Shown piece after piece: positions 45,616-60,100 of a stretch of DNA of 64,000 bases (position 1 is the first letter of the stretch; each line of letters opens with the position of its first letter). The notes beneath the pieces are model-generated. The model worked only from the letters and a program-made list of their open reading frames with translations, was not told the origin of the DNA and made no database searches. A program made the translations under genes and the position numbers. Origin of the DNA: Serilophus lunatus (lineage: Eukaryota > Chordata > Aves > Passeriformes > Eurylaimidae); NCBI GenBank assembly GCA_013399895.1, contig VXBA01001856.1, positions 434,001 through 498,000 of the forward strand, written 5' to 3'.

Positions 45616-47949
45616 ATGACAGAGGTGTGGAAAACGAGATGGTCTTTAGGAACCCTTCTAAAGCAAGTCATCTTGTGATCCCATCACTATTATTACACTG
45701 TGTTACCACTCATTCCTTACAAACAGTGTTTCAAATCACAGTAATTTTTCTCTGCTATTAAGTACCACCAAAATGGAAAGCTTTCTGAGATGTTACAAAA
45801 TGCTCACAAAAGGAAATTACAGTAACAGTATTTGCATAGATAAATCCATCCCACTTTAAATAAAAGGAGTGCAATTTTTCATAACTACAGCAAATATTTT
45901 CTAGTACGAAGTCATTACCATATTTCCGAATATGTGTTATTGAGTACATTTATAATACTAGTTTGTCAGTTAATTTGTTTCAGATATAAGACACTCCAGT
46001 AACAAATGCCATGTCTGTTTTACTTTAACCCTAGTAAATGTTACATTCTGATGGAGGTCTTTTAAGTGCCATGTCTCCTTGCAGCTCTCATTCTATTTTA
46101 GTCTTTAAGAATTGTTTCTAAAGTACAAAAATAATGTTGTTATTAATTTTACAAGTGCTCTTAGAGGTTTCATTGTGATAGACATGCATCATCTAGATGA
46201 TGCACCACCTCTGTTCCCCCTGTTTAGTATGAAACATGAAGTACTGTGCCAGTATCAGAATTGACATGATTTGCTCATCCATTTTAGTTTATACATAGAT
46301 ATATGTGTGTTTATGTACATGCTTACACAAACACAACAAACTGCTGTCCATTGCTGGGAGGTTATACCAGCATTGACTTGTCTCTCACATGTTGGCTTTG
46401 TCAGCATGGGTGTTCCCCATGTTCCTGATCCAGACCACGAATTTAACCACAGCCCATTCTGCTTTTCTTGCAGGCTGCATGTCCTGCTTCTTCCATGCAA
46501 AACTAGCAATAGTTAGTACTTGCTTGCACTGGGAGGATATTCCACAGCAGGCCCTTGGCAATGTTCGCACATCATTAGTTTACACATACCTGTAATTTAT
46601 TCCTGTTTTGAGCATCAAACAGTTTTATTATCACAAGACCTGTGTTTGGCAAATATTTTCTGATCATGTCCTTAAACAAAGGAAAATTGATTTGTTATTT
46701 TTTTCTAGTAGAACTTGATCCATGTCCCCTTTACCCTCTGTATTTATTGTACTGCTCCATGTTGGATGTAATTGTTAGATATCCTGAGTTTCTAGCTGCT
46801 TGCTTGAATCAACAATAAATACGTAAAGCATAGTGATATTACAAATGTGCTGGTCAAGGCTCTTTTCTGTGTCTTAAACCCTAATTTCACTTCTGCCTGC
46901 CTCTGATTAATATCAATGTTTTGCACCTGATCTTAATAAAGTTGTTTCAGCAACTTGAGGGAGTTCTAGAATCAAATCTGTTATCTAAGACACAAAACAC
47001 TTACGGCAAATTCCTGACAGAAAAGTTAAATTCCTGGTGAACTTAGAACCTTAATCTTCCAAGAGGAGCTTTGTGTCTCCTCACATCATGGGCCAGTTTG
47101 TTAATTTCCCTGTGCCTTGTGATTTAACACTTTTACAAAACCATTTTGGCAAATTAAACCCCCTTTTATGAAACTCTTTTAGCATTACCGGTGCCCCAGA
47201 GCAAAGGGGGAGAGCAGAGCAAAGTGGAGACCATGCCTGTTGTTCACTTTTAACCCAGCAGGACTTGAGGCTCCACTCCCAAAGATGACTGAAATCCAGA
47301 CCACTTCCTCATTGTACAAGACACAAAGTGCACAGGCAGCTAAAAAGGATTTTGAGAATAGGGTCTGCACTACCATCTAGTGGAATAAACCAGTGCATCA
47401 GAAATAAAAGGGCAGAAATGACTGTAAGTCCAAAACCTTTAGAGTCTCATTGTGAAAGACAAGAAAAGCAAAATTAAAACTCTTTATAAAAATATTAGAA
47501 ATGAAGCAATTTTTACATCTTCAATATCTGAACTTGGAAATTCTACTGAAGAATTAGAAAACCTATATGAAATTCTAGGCTGGAAACACCCTCCATTGAA
47601 TGCAAGCACTCTTTTTTATTTTAGGAATCTCATTCCGGTTACCCAGTAAAATTAATGACCTTCATTCAGTACCTAGACTACATTATTACTTCTTTAGCAT
47701 TATCTACATGACAACTCAAGTTCTATGCATAGATTAATGTATTTTTAATTACTATTAAATTTTTGCATCCTGGCCTAACAAAGCTTGTAAATTCTTTTTT
47801 CTGTCCAACCAGAATTGTTACAAGGCCTTCCCTGAGAGTTTGGGCTTAGGAAGCAAAATACCCAGGAAAGCCTACTGAACAGGCCCAAGAGTGCACAGAG
47901 CTGCAGTACATTTACTGAGCTAACTATAATGTTTACAAAAGAGTGCTTG

Positions 47950-48012
47950 AACAGTTCAGTTTGGAAGGAGCCTCAGCAGGTCATCCAGTGCAACCTCCCA
48001 CAGAAAGGAGCT
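47950..48012 (-). mobile_element. Short CR1 3'-end relic
   Basis: The plus strand reads AACAGTTCAGTTTGGAAGGA then CAGGTCATCCAGTGCAACCT, resembling the reverse complement of a diverged CR1 3' end (gene-sense AGGTTG.ACTGGATGA..T). Too short for a subfamily call. Confidence 0.5.
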
Positions 48013-49227
48013 ACTTTGCTTAGAAAATTAACAAACAGAACGGATCAGCAATTAGATTCTTACCACACAACAAAGAGTGAAATCACAGCTGGGTGCTGGG
48101 ACATCACAACTTTCTTTTGCACATTGTTTCTCTTGTGGAGGCTGAGGTGCTCCATGACCAGCTCTGAGGGTTCCCAAGTTCTGGCAGGAATGGACCACAC
48201 TGTCCCCAGGCCACAAACTACTCTCAGACAGAAGCCAGCCCTACCACAGCCTGAGTGTGGAAGGCTGGAATCTTAACTGGCTTTGTTTGTCCTTGGACCT
48301 GTTTCTGTAGGGATCTTAAAGGGAAGAATGATCGCTTTTAGGCCTTAATTCCTTTGCTATAAAGTTTACAACTACTGAGAAATCAAAGATTAACGAAAGT
48401 GAAAGACAAGTTGTCTTCACTTTGTTGGTGTCTGAGGAAACAGGAGATGCAGGAACCTGCTCAAATTGGATTCCAGTGTGGATGACTGGCAAGCAATATT
48501 CCCTGCAGTGAGAACAGAGAGCATCACCTCTATCACATGAATACAGATTAGAGAGCTCTTCTCCCAGAGCTGCCAACTACTCTGGCAGCTAAATTCACTG
48601 CATAACAATGAAAGAAATTCAAGTGGATTTTTCCTTTCAGAAGGTGGCTGAGAATATTGTTGAGAGACTGCCTTCCTTAGAAATCAGTAGGACAACATAC
48701 AATAGTTAGACACTAATATAGATAAAAACATCATTTGGGATTAAATAGCCTGACTCCTTCAGCAACCAGCTACAACCACTTGGGACCATCTGAAGCTTTG
48801 TTTCTTTCTACCAAATATCAAAGGCACCTTCCAACATTCAGTTTGTTGTGGGGAGAATATAAATAATTAAATTGATTAAAATAGATACTTTATAGGAAAC
48901 AAATTTTGTATTCAGCTCATAACTGAGAAAATACCAAAATTGCCACATTGGTAACTGGTTTGAATTGGCAAACTCTGCTCCTAGATGGAGACCAGATGAA
49001 CTAAAAGCCCAAACAAGTCTACACAGTACAGCAAGTATTAAGAAAAAGCCTATGATTGGGTGAGCCCATCAAATGAACATCAAAGCCATCTGGAAGAGTG
49101 TCTTGCACAGTTATTTCTGCTCTGCACCAAGACCTTGTGGATACAGAGGCAGTGCAGGTACCAACTGTCTTGCAGGACTGAATTGAAGGTTTGATTTTGA
49201 CCCAGGTCAGAAAAATGCTGGCACTTT

Positions 49228-50160
49228 GTCCTGGGTTACACAAAGATTCTGGTATTCACTTTTTCTTTTTTCCTCAACTATACCTACTAATTTAGACTGC
49301 TGGGAACTCACGGGTGGTACTATTATCCTGGGAGAAGAATGTATCCACAGGTGCGAAAGACTGGAATGCTGATGACACAGGCAGTCAAGGTATTGAGGGT
49401 GTGCACACCTGCCACCTCAGGTTACGAGATGGGTGTTGTTTCTTTTGTCCTTACATAAATGACTCATCTGTTCTTGGGGAAGCACCAGGACAAGTCACAA
49501 ACATGGCCTGAAGATACTCTCCTCTGCTGATGGCCATAATGGGCCACCTGTGCTGAATGTAACAGCAGCTGGAACATTTTGGAAAGTGTCAGACTCCTGA
49601 AATATCCCTGCTCCAGTATTACATCATCCAATTAAGAACTCCCTGGCCCAGGGGAGGTACCAGAAGCATTCCTCCCTAGCCTGAGCCCAATAAAAGGCCA
49701 CACTCAGACTTCATCCAACTGGACTCTTCCCTCACTACATGAGACTTTTACCACCACCTCAATGGATCTGGACTGTGACTACCACTTTGTCAGGACTACA
49801 AAAACCATTCTGACCAACAAGCGTTGAAGCTACAAAGACTGAGTCTCATCACTGGATCCAATGGGTGCCTTATGGGTCCTTCCAGTCACCCAGGGTGTCT
49901 GCAGCCCTGCTCCAACTGCCTGTACCAACACTGCAACCTCACTCCAGCACCAACTCTCCAACCATTCCTGCCAGATTTTCTGGGGAGGAGAAGGCTGGCT
50001 GCCATCTCGTTTTGGTCCAGTGGGTGGGGGCTTGGGAAGTTTCTCCTCACTGGTTAGCTTAACCAGCTTAATCAGTATTGTTATTAGAATTCTTCTTGGT
50101 AAAGAGTTACTTTTTCACTTACATCTGGGTGCGTTTGGTCTCTCTCTGTATTGAAGAAAA
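49228..50160 (+). mobile_element. Possible degenerate LTR or unclassified interspersed repeat
   Basis: A less AT-rich block that starts TGTCCTGGGTTACACA, includes GAGCCCAATAAAAGGCCACA near 49690 (TATA- or poly(A)-signal-like within an LTR-style context) and is followed by C-rich, non-coding sequence. The layout resembles bird ERV LTRs, but I could not match it to a family, and its ends are guesses. No viral genes are seen. Confidence 0.3.
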
Positions 50161-51069
50161 CCAGAGGTATTGAATCCAAGGATGGAGGCTTCTGTCCAGG
50201 CTCTCCATCTCTCCAAATTGTCTCAGACCATGACATACCTGACCAGTACTGGTGCTGCCAGAACCATCCTGCCATGAGGGAGTTACAGAGATGAGGATGC
50301 TTTTACTTGGCTTTAGCTGCCTTCCTACTGATTAGCAGAAGCTCTTTATTCCCCTAAAAAAAAGTGGACTTATCTCCCCTAGGGAAAAACCCCAAACAAA
50401 CCAAAACTGGCCATAATTTTGTAGTTGGTATCAGTCAATATTACCCAGTGGGGTCCATTCTAAATAGGATAGTGACTGGGTGATGAATTTCTGCAGCTTT
50501 TATTCATGCTCAATGCGGACTGTTTATTAGAATTTCAGAAAAGTTGTAGCTGTTTAAGGGATATCATAATTAATTACAGTGTAAATTAACATTTAATGCA
50601 AACAGAATAATTTCTATTGCAGGTTTTTTTGTAATAGAGGCTCCAAAACCCCTTTTCTTCTTTATGCAGTACATCATTACATTTTCTATTAACATCTGCC
50701 TTACTAAGCAGGTGGAAGAAAGGAAAGAATGCCACAGGTAGAAACCTACTGATTCTAAATCTAAGGCAATTACATATAGTTCTAGGTCCTTTCGAAAACA
50801 TAATTAATGATAATTGATTACTAAGTGCTAGAATCAGGACAATTTATTCAATTGGTTCATTTAGGAGAAAAAAAAAAAAGTAGATACTGAAGTTGAATAA
50901 AGAACCTACTGATTCCTATGTGTGAATCTGTTCCAGAACAACAAGCACAGAATTCCCCATGAATTCCACAGAATTCCCCCATGAAAAGTTCACCTCATCC
51001 TGTTACCAATTAGGACAGGGATATGCAAAAGAGAGAAAAAAAGGAGAGCGTGTGTAGAGGGAAGCAACA

Positions 51070-54000
51070 CAGTGACTTCCATACGAACCATTTATTGAAT
51101 AAATACATGCATCATAATGTAGAATTACATGAGCAAAAAAGGCAATCTGTACAAAAGTGATTACCCTTTGTTCTCATTACAACTCTCACCATTTGCTGCA
51201 GCTCTGATAAAGGATTCAAGCCAGAAAATTAAAACTCTTTTAGTCCAACTCCAAGTGATATGCATGCTGATTTGAGTCCGGGTTATACCACTGCTATAGT
51301 TAAGAAAGCTGGTTTTCCTGTCAGTGAAGCAGAGTAATTCTAAAAGCAGTTTCAATAGTAGAGAACATGTGTTGAAACATACAGTTAACAAAGCTTATTT
51401 TTAACCATTTCTTAAACATCTTCATATGTTCATATTTTAAGGCACAGGATAAACAAGAACTATATGGAAAGCTATCAGTTGATATTGAATAAATGACTTG
51501 ATAATGAGGTGCAAGTTTTGCCCAGAGACAAAATTGTTCTTCTTACTTTCATATAAACAGAACAATCAGCATTTGTTAAGTTTAATACAGAAGTTGCATC
51601 CACTATCAAAAGAATCAATTTCATCTAGGCAGTCATAGGCTGATCCAAATTCAGGAGAACATTCTAAAGAGTCTGTCATCCAGGACTGATTATAAACAAT
51701 GAGACTTACTGTTGCTGAATTGCAGTGACAATTCAATCTCTTAATTCCAGATTCCTGAATAGAAAAATAAGACCTCTAAAAGCCTATCCCTAATTTTAGG
51801 GAGTAATCTATTTTGGAAAAATATTTTGGAAATACTGTTCTTTCTTTTGTGCTATCATCTCACATTTTCTCAAAGACTGCATGACTTTCTACCTTGAAAC
51901 TTGAAAAGACAGAATGTCCACTTTTTCTTTGTTCAAGTGCAGAGTTTTCTGTCCACATACTTAAGACTTGAAAAACTGAATCAATTTAACAGCCTAGTTG
52001 TTTGCTATGGATCAAACTCTGTGGAGTCACTGGCCAAGATGTACAGCAAAAGTCCTTCCACCTCAGGCTGAACAAAGCCAAAGACAATTCTGCTGAGCTG
52101 CTGCTCTTAGACCTCCTTAATTTAGATCAGCTTGCAGTTTCTGAATTTTCATTGCACTAATAACAATTCTCTGTCTTTCCCTTAACAAATTTTTAATGGA
52201 GAACTAGCAAAGAAAATATGTATTTCATAATATATTATACTTCATGTGAATAGGTGAGTGAATACATAGAGATACTCATACATTCCAATATAGAGTGAAG
52301 CCTTCAAATGGAAATGTTTTCTTACAAAGAATCTCTCCCTGTCACCCAGCCCAGTAACAGCACTAATATACAATTTACAATGTGAGATTGTTTGATAAAA
52401 TTGTCTTGTATAAAACGTGGCAATGAGAAGGCCATCACTGTATAGAGGTGTATGGGTGTGTGTCACACACATCCATGACAAATGTTCATGTTAAACTGAA
52501 TTTAGACATACTGAAATTCTTAGGCTTGAAAAAACAAAAAGCTACATCTATGGTAGGCACTTTGGTACATCTAGTAATGTAGGCATATTCTACATCTAGA
52601 GTTAAGGTTCTGTCAGTAGTCTTATGATAAAGCTAATTTCAGGATTTCATAATTCTGCTTTAAAATTCTTTCTTGGCAGAGAGATCATTCTAGAATCTTA
52701 GCTAGTTCATATACTTTGTCTAATTGCGTACTTATCCAAGGATGAGGGCATTGGCTCTGAAAGGGCCAAATTTTTCTCTTGGATTCTTAATGCACATTTT
52801 TCTAACAGTCAAAAAAACTTGCCAAAAAAAAAATTTCCCTTAATTCATAAAATTAGAGTTCTGAGTTCAGCTGTTTGGGCTGATACTCACCTTCAGCTCT
52901 CAACTGCCTACCTGGCTCAGTTTGTGCTCATGGTGTCACTGCAGTCTTGCCCAGCCCATGGCAATGCTTCAGGAGAATGCCAGGATTTCTCAAGAAACTT
53001 GTGTGGACCATCGAAGTGCATTTTGTTTGTGCACCAAACACACAAAGTAGCCATGAAGCAACTGTAAAAGTCAGTTTCATCTCAGTTTCACACTTTCTTA
53101 CCTATTGGTGTTCATCTGAGTGTTACAGAAGGTATTATATACCATACTATTTTAGCATAGTACTGTATAATAAAAATAACATATGTCTTGTACATATGCC
53201 TGCTGTATGAACTTACATTGCAAGCTGATTTGTCTACCTTATAAATCAGTGAAACATTTTCTTTATAATACAGAAAAATCCATGTTCTCATATCTTCAAA
53301 AGGTTGTATGTCTAGTACTCTAGAGTACAGGAATAAATAACAAAATCCAAGTGAACCTGTTCAATAAAACTGTACTCTTTGTTATGTTTACTCCATTAAA
53401 TGAAAACTCAGATTTAGAAATTGTGATTGGTGAACCTCATCTTCTATTTATACAATATATATAGACTTCTCATTGTTATTTATAACATTCTATAACATGA
53501 TTTGCCAATAATACATTTATATATAAATATTAAAATGTTAATATTTTGTACATTTTAAGCTAGCCACACTGGGCCAGAAACACAATAAAGTAAAAATGTT
53601 TTTCTGCAGTTTGTTTTTGCAGAGTATCACAAAATGATTAAGACCATTGTGCTGCAAAGACAAAAGAGGTCCATCTGAAGAAATTAACATGCATTTAGAA
53701 GAAAATAACTATATCCTTTATCTCATTTTCTTTTGAATTCAAACCAGCATGAAAGAATTATAAAAAAATAGTATATATTTACATGGTACTATATACCTTG
53801 GTGAGATATAAAACAAGGCAGGAAAACAGCAGAACATATTCTTTTCACTTTCTAATACGCACAGCCATCATAAAGATCAATTTAAACACAAAGGGTTACT
53901 TTACTGTACTATTGCACATTACAGGAACACACAGAACTGTTTAGCAAAATAAAATACAAAGTTTAACAATGAGAAGGGCTATGTCTACATAAAATGACCA

Positions 54001-54142
54001 AGTGTTATAAAATTGAGGATGTGTCTAAGAACTAAATCAGTAAAGCTATAAAAATAATATTGGTACATCTGTGAAAACAATGCATTAAAAATATATAAAG
54101 GTTGGCAAAATTCTGTGTGAGGAGTTCCTGGTATCCATGGGC
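51070..54142 (-). other. ESYT2: Probable ESYT2 3' UTR
   Basis: From the stop codon at 54143 to a minus-strand AATAAA at 51096-51091, followed downstream by GT-rich sequence (GTCACTGTGTTGCTTCC). A 3-kb UTR is usual for this gene in other vertebrates. No alternative exon was seen. Earlier cleavage sites cannot be excluded. Confidence 0.5.
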
Positions 54143-54188
54143 CTAACTTGCACCATGTGGTCTTGTACCATCTTCTGTTAAATCATAC
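54143..54188 (-). CDS. ESYT2: ESYT2 last coding exon (coding part)
   Basis: Encodes W(split) YDLTEDGTRPHGAS then TAG (54145-54143). Human ends YDLTEDGTRPQAMT. Acceptor tttcag. Confidence 0.95.
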
Positions 54189-57100
54189 CTGAAAAGAAAA
54201 AGGAATTTTTTTTTTTTACATTTAACATTTATTAATAACTTCTACGTTAATAGTAGTTTTATTATCAACAATAATAATACTATAAACTAAAGGAAGTATT
54301 GTACTTACCACTGGGTCCAGCCTTTAGCAAGTTCTTCAGATGCCAGAGGTATTAATAACTGTGGAAAGTTAAATTATCAATCAATGCATTGCGTGTGCCT
54401 TTTATTCTATGCCTTTTAAAGATCAAATCTGATATCCTGTAAACTACAGTGTAAGCAATGCCACTAGTAAACAATATATTTTACATCCTTATCATCATAG
54501 CCTTCTGCTATCTGCCCCACTTGTAAGTGTTTCAAGTTGTTGGTTCTGACCTTAAAATCCACATCCTTCAGTGGCACCTCACAGCATGACAATGGCAAAC
54601 AATGGATGTGTCCATACTAACAGCCTTCCTGGCAAACAGGAACATTGAGGATGCTGTTCACCATGAACTGACCATGAATCTCTATCTGTCACTCTCTTCA
54701 CAGAGCTCAAATATGCAGTTTGCAAGGGTGTAAGAACTTATTGTTCCTTTTCTATGCTTCAAATCACATGTGTAGGAAATGGAGTGATTTCCTATGTGCC
54801 TTTAGAACACTGAAGTTACAAACAGGACAGCTGGTGTTGGCATTGTCCAGGAGCAGAAGGAGCTCTTTCTCGTGAATTTTAAAAACTGGAATTTTAATTC
54901 CTTGTGTGCTTCTCTAAATACTCTTGCTTGTCTTTCCAGTTTTGTCTGAACATTTTGTGAGGTATCACCTGATTTCTACTGGTTATTTCCTTTCTCTGAT
55001 GGTGTGATTAGTAAGTCAGACAAGCACATTTCTTTTGTTACTGTGAACTTACCACTCTCTAGAAGAGATTACTGCCTCATATTATGTCTGACTCTGCAGT
55101 TTGTTCCTTCCTTTACTGAAGCCTGACATCTAAGGCACCTGTAACTTTTGAAAGCCTCATACCTGACTCAGGTGCTTCAATCAACACTAACAAGCCCATT
55201 TCTCAAGAGGATTTTGGTTTTATATAACAACGTGCTGTATTAACAGAATTTGCTTATTGTTAGCTTACTTTGCCAAGCAGCCCTTTATCTTTGGACAAGA
55301 ATCCACCACTGTTCTTCACTGCTACATCTAGTGTTCTTCTCTGTACTTCAGGCAGGGAAACACTGAAATCAAACCTGACAGAAGAAAGGACGCTTTAGAA
55401 GGAACTCTGTACCTCAGGTGTAAGTTCAGCTCCTACTGCTAAACAGCAATTCAAATTAAAACAAAACCACCCCCCGCCCAGAATAAAAATAAATAAATTA
55501 GATCTGAGAAAAACAAAGAAGAAATCCCAATGTTTTGCCTAAAATTTTCGATCAATACTGTGACCGATATCAACATCAAATGTTTGAGACTTCTGTTACT
55601 TTTGGTCTCTAGAACACACTAATAAAACAAAACAAACACACAAAACAAAACAAGGGAATAGTCAAGCACTGACTCTAGACAGAAGAGAATGTGGGATCCT
55701 ACTACTCTGACAGCTCATTATCAATATTCTGCAAAAGAGAAAGACTAGTCAGTCTTACTGATCAGAGATTCTTTTCCTTCCTGACATACCAGGGGCCTTT
55801 TAAGGAAAATTGCATTTTGTTTGCTAGAGCTCAGTCTTAGAGAAAAAGTGAGGACAAGGTTGTACTACAACCTACATCTATTTGTCAGTACAGTTCTTAA
55901 ACAGCTTTATTGTTTTGCAATATAGTTTACTTGGAAAGTAAAATAAATCTATTAGCTGGAATCAACAGGAGATAGCATCCTGCACTACCAGGAAAGCCTA
56001 GCGGAGCCTTTAAGTAATGATTTACAGATGTCTCTTGGACAGAAGGACTGAAGTGTTGCTTTTCCCAAGTCAACTTTCTGTCTGTAGAGAAAAGTCTTTA
56101 TGGAAAAGTGATGGGTGGGAGAGTAAGGGGCAGATGTGTGAGGGAAACTACCATCAAAAAGCAGAGTACAAGGATAAGGCTTTTTATGCAATACAGTTTT
56201 GCACAACTTGTACATCTTCCAACATAAGGGCCAGGATATAATCTACAAGGAAATTTCCTGGCTCCCTGGATGCTGAGAAGTGCCACCAAGTAGACTGACT
56301 AAGGAATGTGAGCAAGTACTGGCTTCTGGTGCCCCTGAGAAGACAGCATGAGCCAGGCAGTCAACCAGACCTGCTTCCTGGCAGGAAGGGACACCACCAG
56401 CACTGGCTAGCGAAAAGCACTTGTGCTCTGACAGGTGCCAGAGGAGTGCACGCTGCTCTCCTGCCTGGCTACCAGCACATAGGGGATGTAACTGGTGTAG
56501 GATAAGGCAGGACAGAGAAAAGTGGCAGGTAACAGCAAGAAGGGCTGTAGTGATAACAGGGGATAGAAGGATATGAAGAGCTATTCTAGAAGAGAAAGGC
56601 ATGATCAAGTCTAGTGGTGACAACCAGGAGCTCCAACAGCTCATCCATTCAGGTAAGCTCAGAAACAACTGATTTGACAGCTTTGTAATTACATGATATA
56701 AAACTACTACACATAGTTTAGAACATACATTTGATCAAACACTGGGTTTAATGTCTTCTTTGATACATGTGTTTTTCTTCTTCCTGATCGTCTCTTATCA
56801 GGCAGTAAATACATTCGCACATATGGATCGGATCCTTCTTCTGAAAACGCTATTAGATTTCTGTGGCCAGTGAAAAACAAGGAAAAGCACTTAGCAAATC
56901 AACAGGACATGGCTGAATACAAGTGTCTACACCACTATCACTTGAGTACATGAAGCAGTTCTGGAACACCCTGCACAAAGTTTGGTGCACACACAGCACA
57001 TGGGTGACAGCAGTGGAAAACAAACTAAAAAAATGGCAAGCAGTGATTTGTGCAAGACCAGAGAAATGGTAAGCAGACAGCAGAGGTGGGAATACAATGT

Positions 57101-60100
57101 TTCCTAAATCCAATTTCAAGTTCAGATATGGCTTTTTATAAACCATGTGTTTTTGTCATTCTGTGCAAAATTCTCTCAGAGACAGCTTTCAGACACTGCT
57201 GATAAAAACCGAGATATAATTTTCATTTAAAGTCTGACAGCGCATAATAGACGAATACAAAATCATAGCAATATCTTCAAAGCTTTTACTGATTCTGAGT
57301 AACTGTACTGATGCGTAACTGTTTATTTTTGTATTTATATACATGCTACTTTAAAAATAACAAAGATCAACCAGTCAATCAATTTAAGAGTAAGTCAGGC
57401 TATGACAGAGTCTACAAAGAAATACACCCAGAAACGAAATTGGGTATTTCATGCTCACCTGCAGGAATGCACTACCACAATCAGTTTGTTCCTTTGTGAA
57501 CTATGACGAATTGTTAGCTGAATCTGTCCTAATGGAGACTGCCCCAGAGTCGTTCCACTGCAGGAAAAAGCAGAACATTACACTTGGTTTTTAAATCACA
57601 TATTAAAAGTAAGACCCAACTGAAAGCCATGCCGAGTAGTTTTCCCAGAAATCATATATTATCCATATAATTTTTCTCTAAACCAATGCGCAAGAAGAGA
57701 GCACACGTAAGCATGTGAGCACATCCTCATCAGTTCCTTGTTGACAACTCTGCTCCCCAAAATAAACCAGGTATTCTTGTCAGTTTAGAGGTCAGCTGCT
57801 CCTCAGTACTTTGAAAACCATTATCAGTAAAGAACTTGCTTACCTAAAATAAACACTAAAGCAGTGTCTAGGAAATTGGAGAGAATAATGATGCAAACTG
57901 AAAAGAAAACCTCAGTGATGGACCTCTCCTACCTATGGCAGGAACTGATAAGAAGACCAGCTCATTCTTTTCTAAATTCCCTATTGTAACAATATAGATA
58001 TTCTTGAGATGAAGGATAGTGATACTTAAACACACTTGTTGTCTTAAAAGCTCAAATCACAATATATATATTCTTTTCATACTTTTCTATAGCTAATATC
58101 ACAATGAAAATAAGATTAGAAGCAATTTACACTTAAAAATACAGGTCATGCTTAAATAAAAAGTAAGCATGATATTTGTTTTAAAGAATGGCCAATATTT
58201 ACAGAGTCCCTCATCTCTATAAAAGCTCATTTTACTTTGTGTAAACTGACTCTATTTCCCATATCACACAGGATAGTATATGACATATCTGGCATTTTTC
58301 AGCCACCTGAAGGATATTTTAACTTCAAAGGAGAAGCATGCCTCTTGTGAATACCTACTACAGAGTGATTGCTCCATTAAAATTCCCAAGTCATTCACTT
58401 TAAAAACTAGAATGAAGCATTTCATTCCAGTATTTTCTTAGATAAAAAAGAGCTCCTAAAAACATGTGGCCTGCAATAAAAGTTCTCCTTACCTGGAGCT
58501 TTGCCGCTCTTACCAAATGAGAAAGTATGATATTTGTATATTAATAAAGGAGTAGCATTTCAATATTTATCATAATTAAAGTCTAACCTACTTAAATGAG
58601 GGTCTGGAGCACAAAAGCAGGTGTGGATTTTTACAAATTGAAGAGACAGCCAACAGCAGACTCAATTGCAGACTTTTTCTACTTAAACCAGACATTTGAG
58701 AGAAGACCTACAGACACCTCATGGTTGTACACAGTAAAATAGCAAGAGGTCATAGCTAACTTGCAGCAAGATAAATTCCAATAGAAATAAGGAGAAATGT
58801 TTTCAGAGTGGAGTGGTTAAGTACTGGAGTTTCTGGGAAGGTTTATAGTATCTCCATCCTTGTTGATATTCAAAACTTGTTTGGACAAGGCCCAAGAAAC
58901 CTGATCTAACTTGGAAATGAGATTTGCTTTGAGCAGAGAGCTGCCTGACCTCCAGAGATTCCATCCAACCTGTATTACTGTATTGATTCTGGGAACTCAG
59001 AGATAAAAAGATGAATCAGATCAATCCCTTACAAATAAAAAAAATAAAATCTTTCTACTTAGATTCACAGAGAAGCTACATGAATAGGGAATGAATGGTT
59101 TCCAGTCTCCTATTCAGAGCAGAACTGCTGCTCAGCCATCTGTAGTTGGTATATATAGCTGCCCAGTGAAGCAAGTAAAATAAAATTTTAAGAATTTAAG
59201 GAAGCATGGCTGCAGCAATCCTTATTGACTGAACAGTGACTGACTATTCATTTCACATTCTTTGTAGTCAACTATCCTTCTGAGTAATTAAAAAAGACCA
59301 ACTATATTCACCTTAATTTGCCTAATTAATGCTAATAGGATTCAGTGCTGAAACAGGCAACTAACTATTGCCATGGAAATACAGAGTGCAGCTAGGAGAA
59401 CAAGGTGGACTTTATCTTTCAGACGACCACAATGGTAACTTCTAATTGCAGCATCTGTCTAACTGAGGTACCGGGACAAAGCAAAAAATCACAGTGACTG
59501 AACAGCAAAAAAATATTACTGAAATGCAAACTAAGCCCTCCTCCTGTGGCTGCATTTTTTGTAAATAACTTAGTTGTGCTGCAAACTCAAGGAATTAACC
59601 CCGTACTTCTCCAGCTGTCGGAGTCTCTGCCGCAGCTCCTGCGTGGCAATGGGCAAGGAGATGTCTGAGGCAATGCTGGGAGTGGGTTCTTTGACAGAGA
59701 GGTGGCTGGGGGAATAGGAGAAGTTGGAGGCATGAAGACTGGAGGAACTTCGGCTGAGATCTGTTGGCCACTGTGGGCTGGCATTGGGAGGCTGACTTTT
59801 TTCAGCTGCATCAGTCTTTTTGTCACTGTCAGTCGCTGGGGAAGCTGGAACAGGCTTGTTTGAATCAGGTGTTGGTGAGACAGGAACCTGAGGCTTAAAA
59901 GATGATTTTCTTGCATCTTTGGAAAGAGATGGCCTTTTTACTTGGGCTGAATGTTGATGATCTGGAGATCTTGCTTGCTTTTCAAGAGAAAGAACCTAGA
60001 CACAGTAAAAATACATACAATATTGCTATTTTGCAGTATAAAAAACAGGAACAAAATTGTTTCTTCAAGAGCACTGGTTGGTGACAAATTGTAAAGTTCA

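Larger units (their letters stand above)
42262..51069. other. Intergenic region between ESYT2 3' end and NCAPG2 promoter
   Basis: About 8.8 kb, mostly AT-rich. It contains the RFX-like pair at 43927-44309, a T18 run at 44741-44758, CR1 pieces at about 45295-45615 and 47950-48010, and a possible LTR at 49228-50160. No protein-coding or RNA gene was recognised. The stretch 42.3-43.6 kb shows nothing notable. Confidence 0.65.

Noticed and set aside
56243..56668. 141-residue minus-strand frame with Leu/Ser-rich stretches
   Set aside because: Lies in an ESYT2 intron, has no homology I recognise and no supporting splice or codon evidence.
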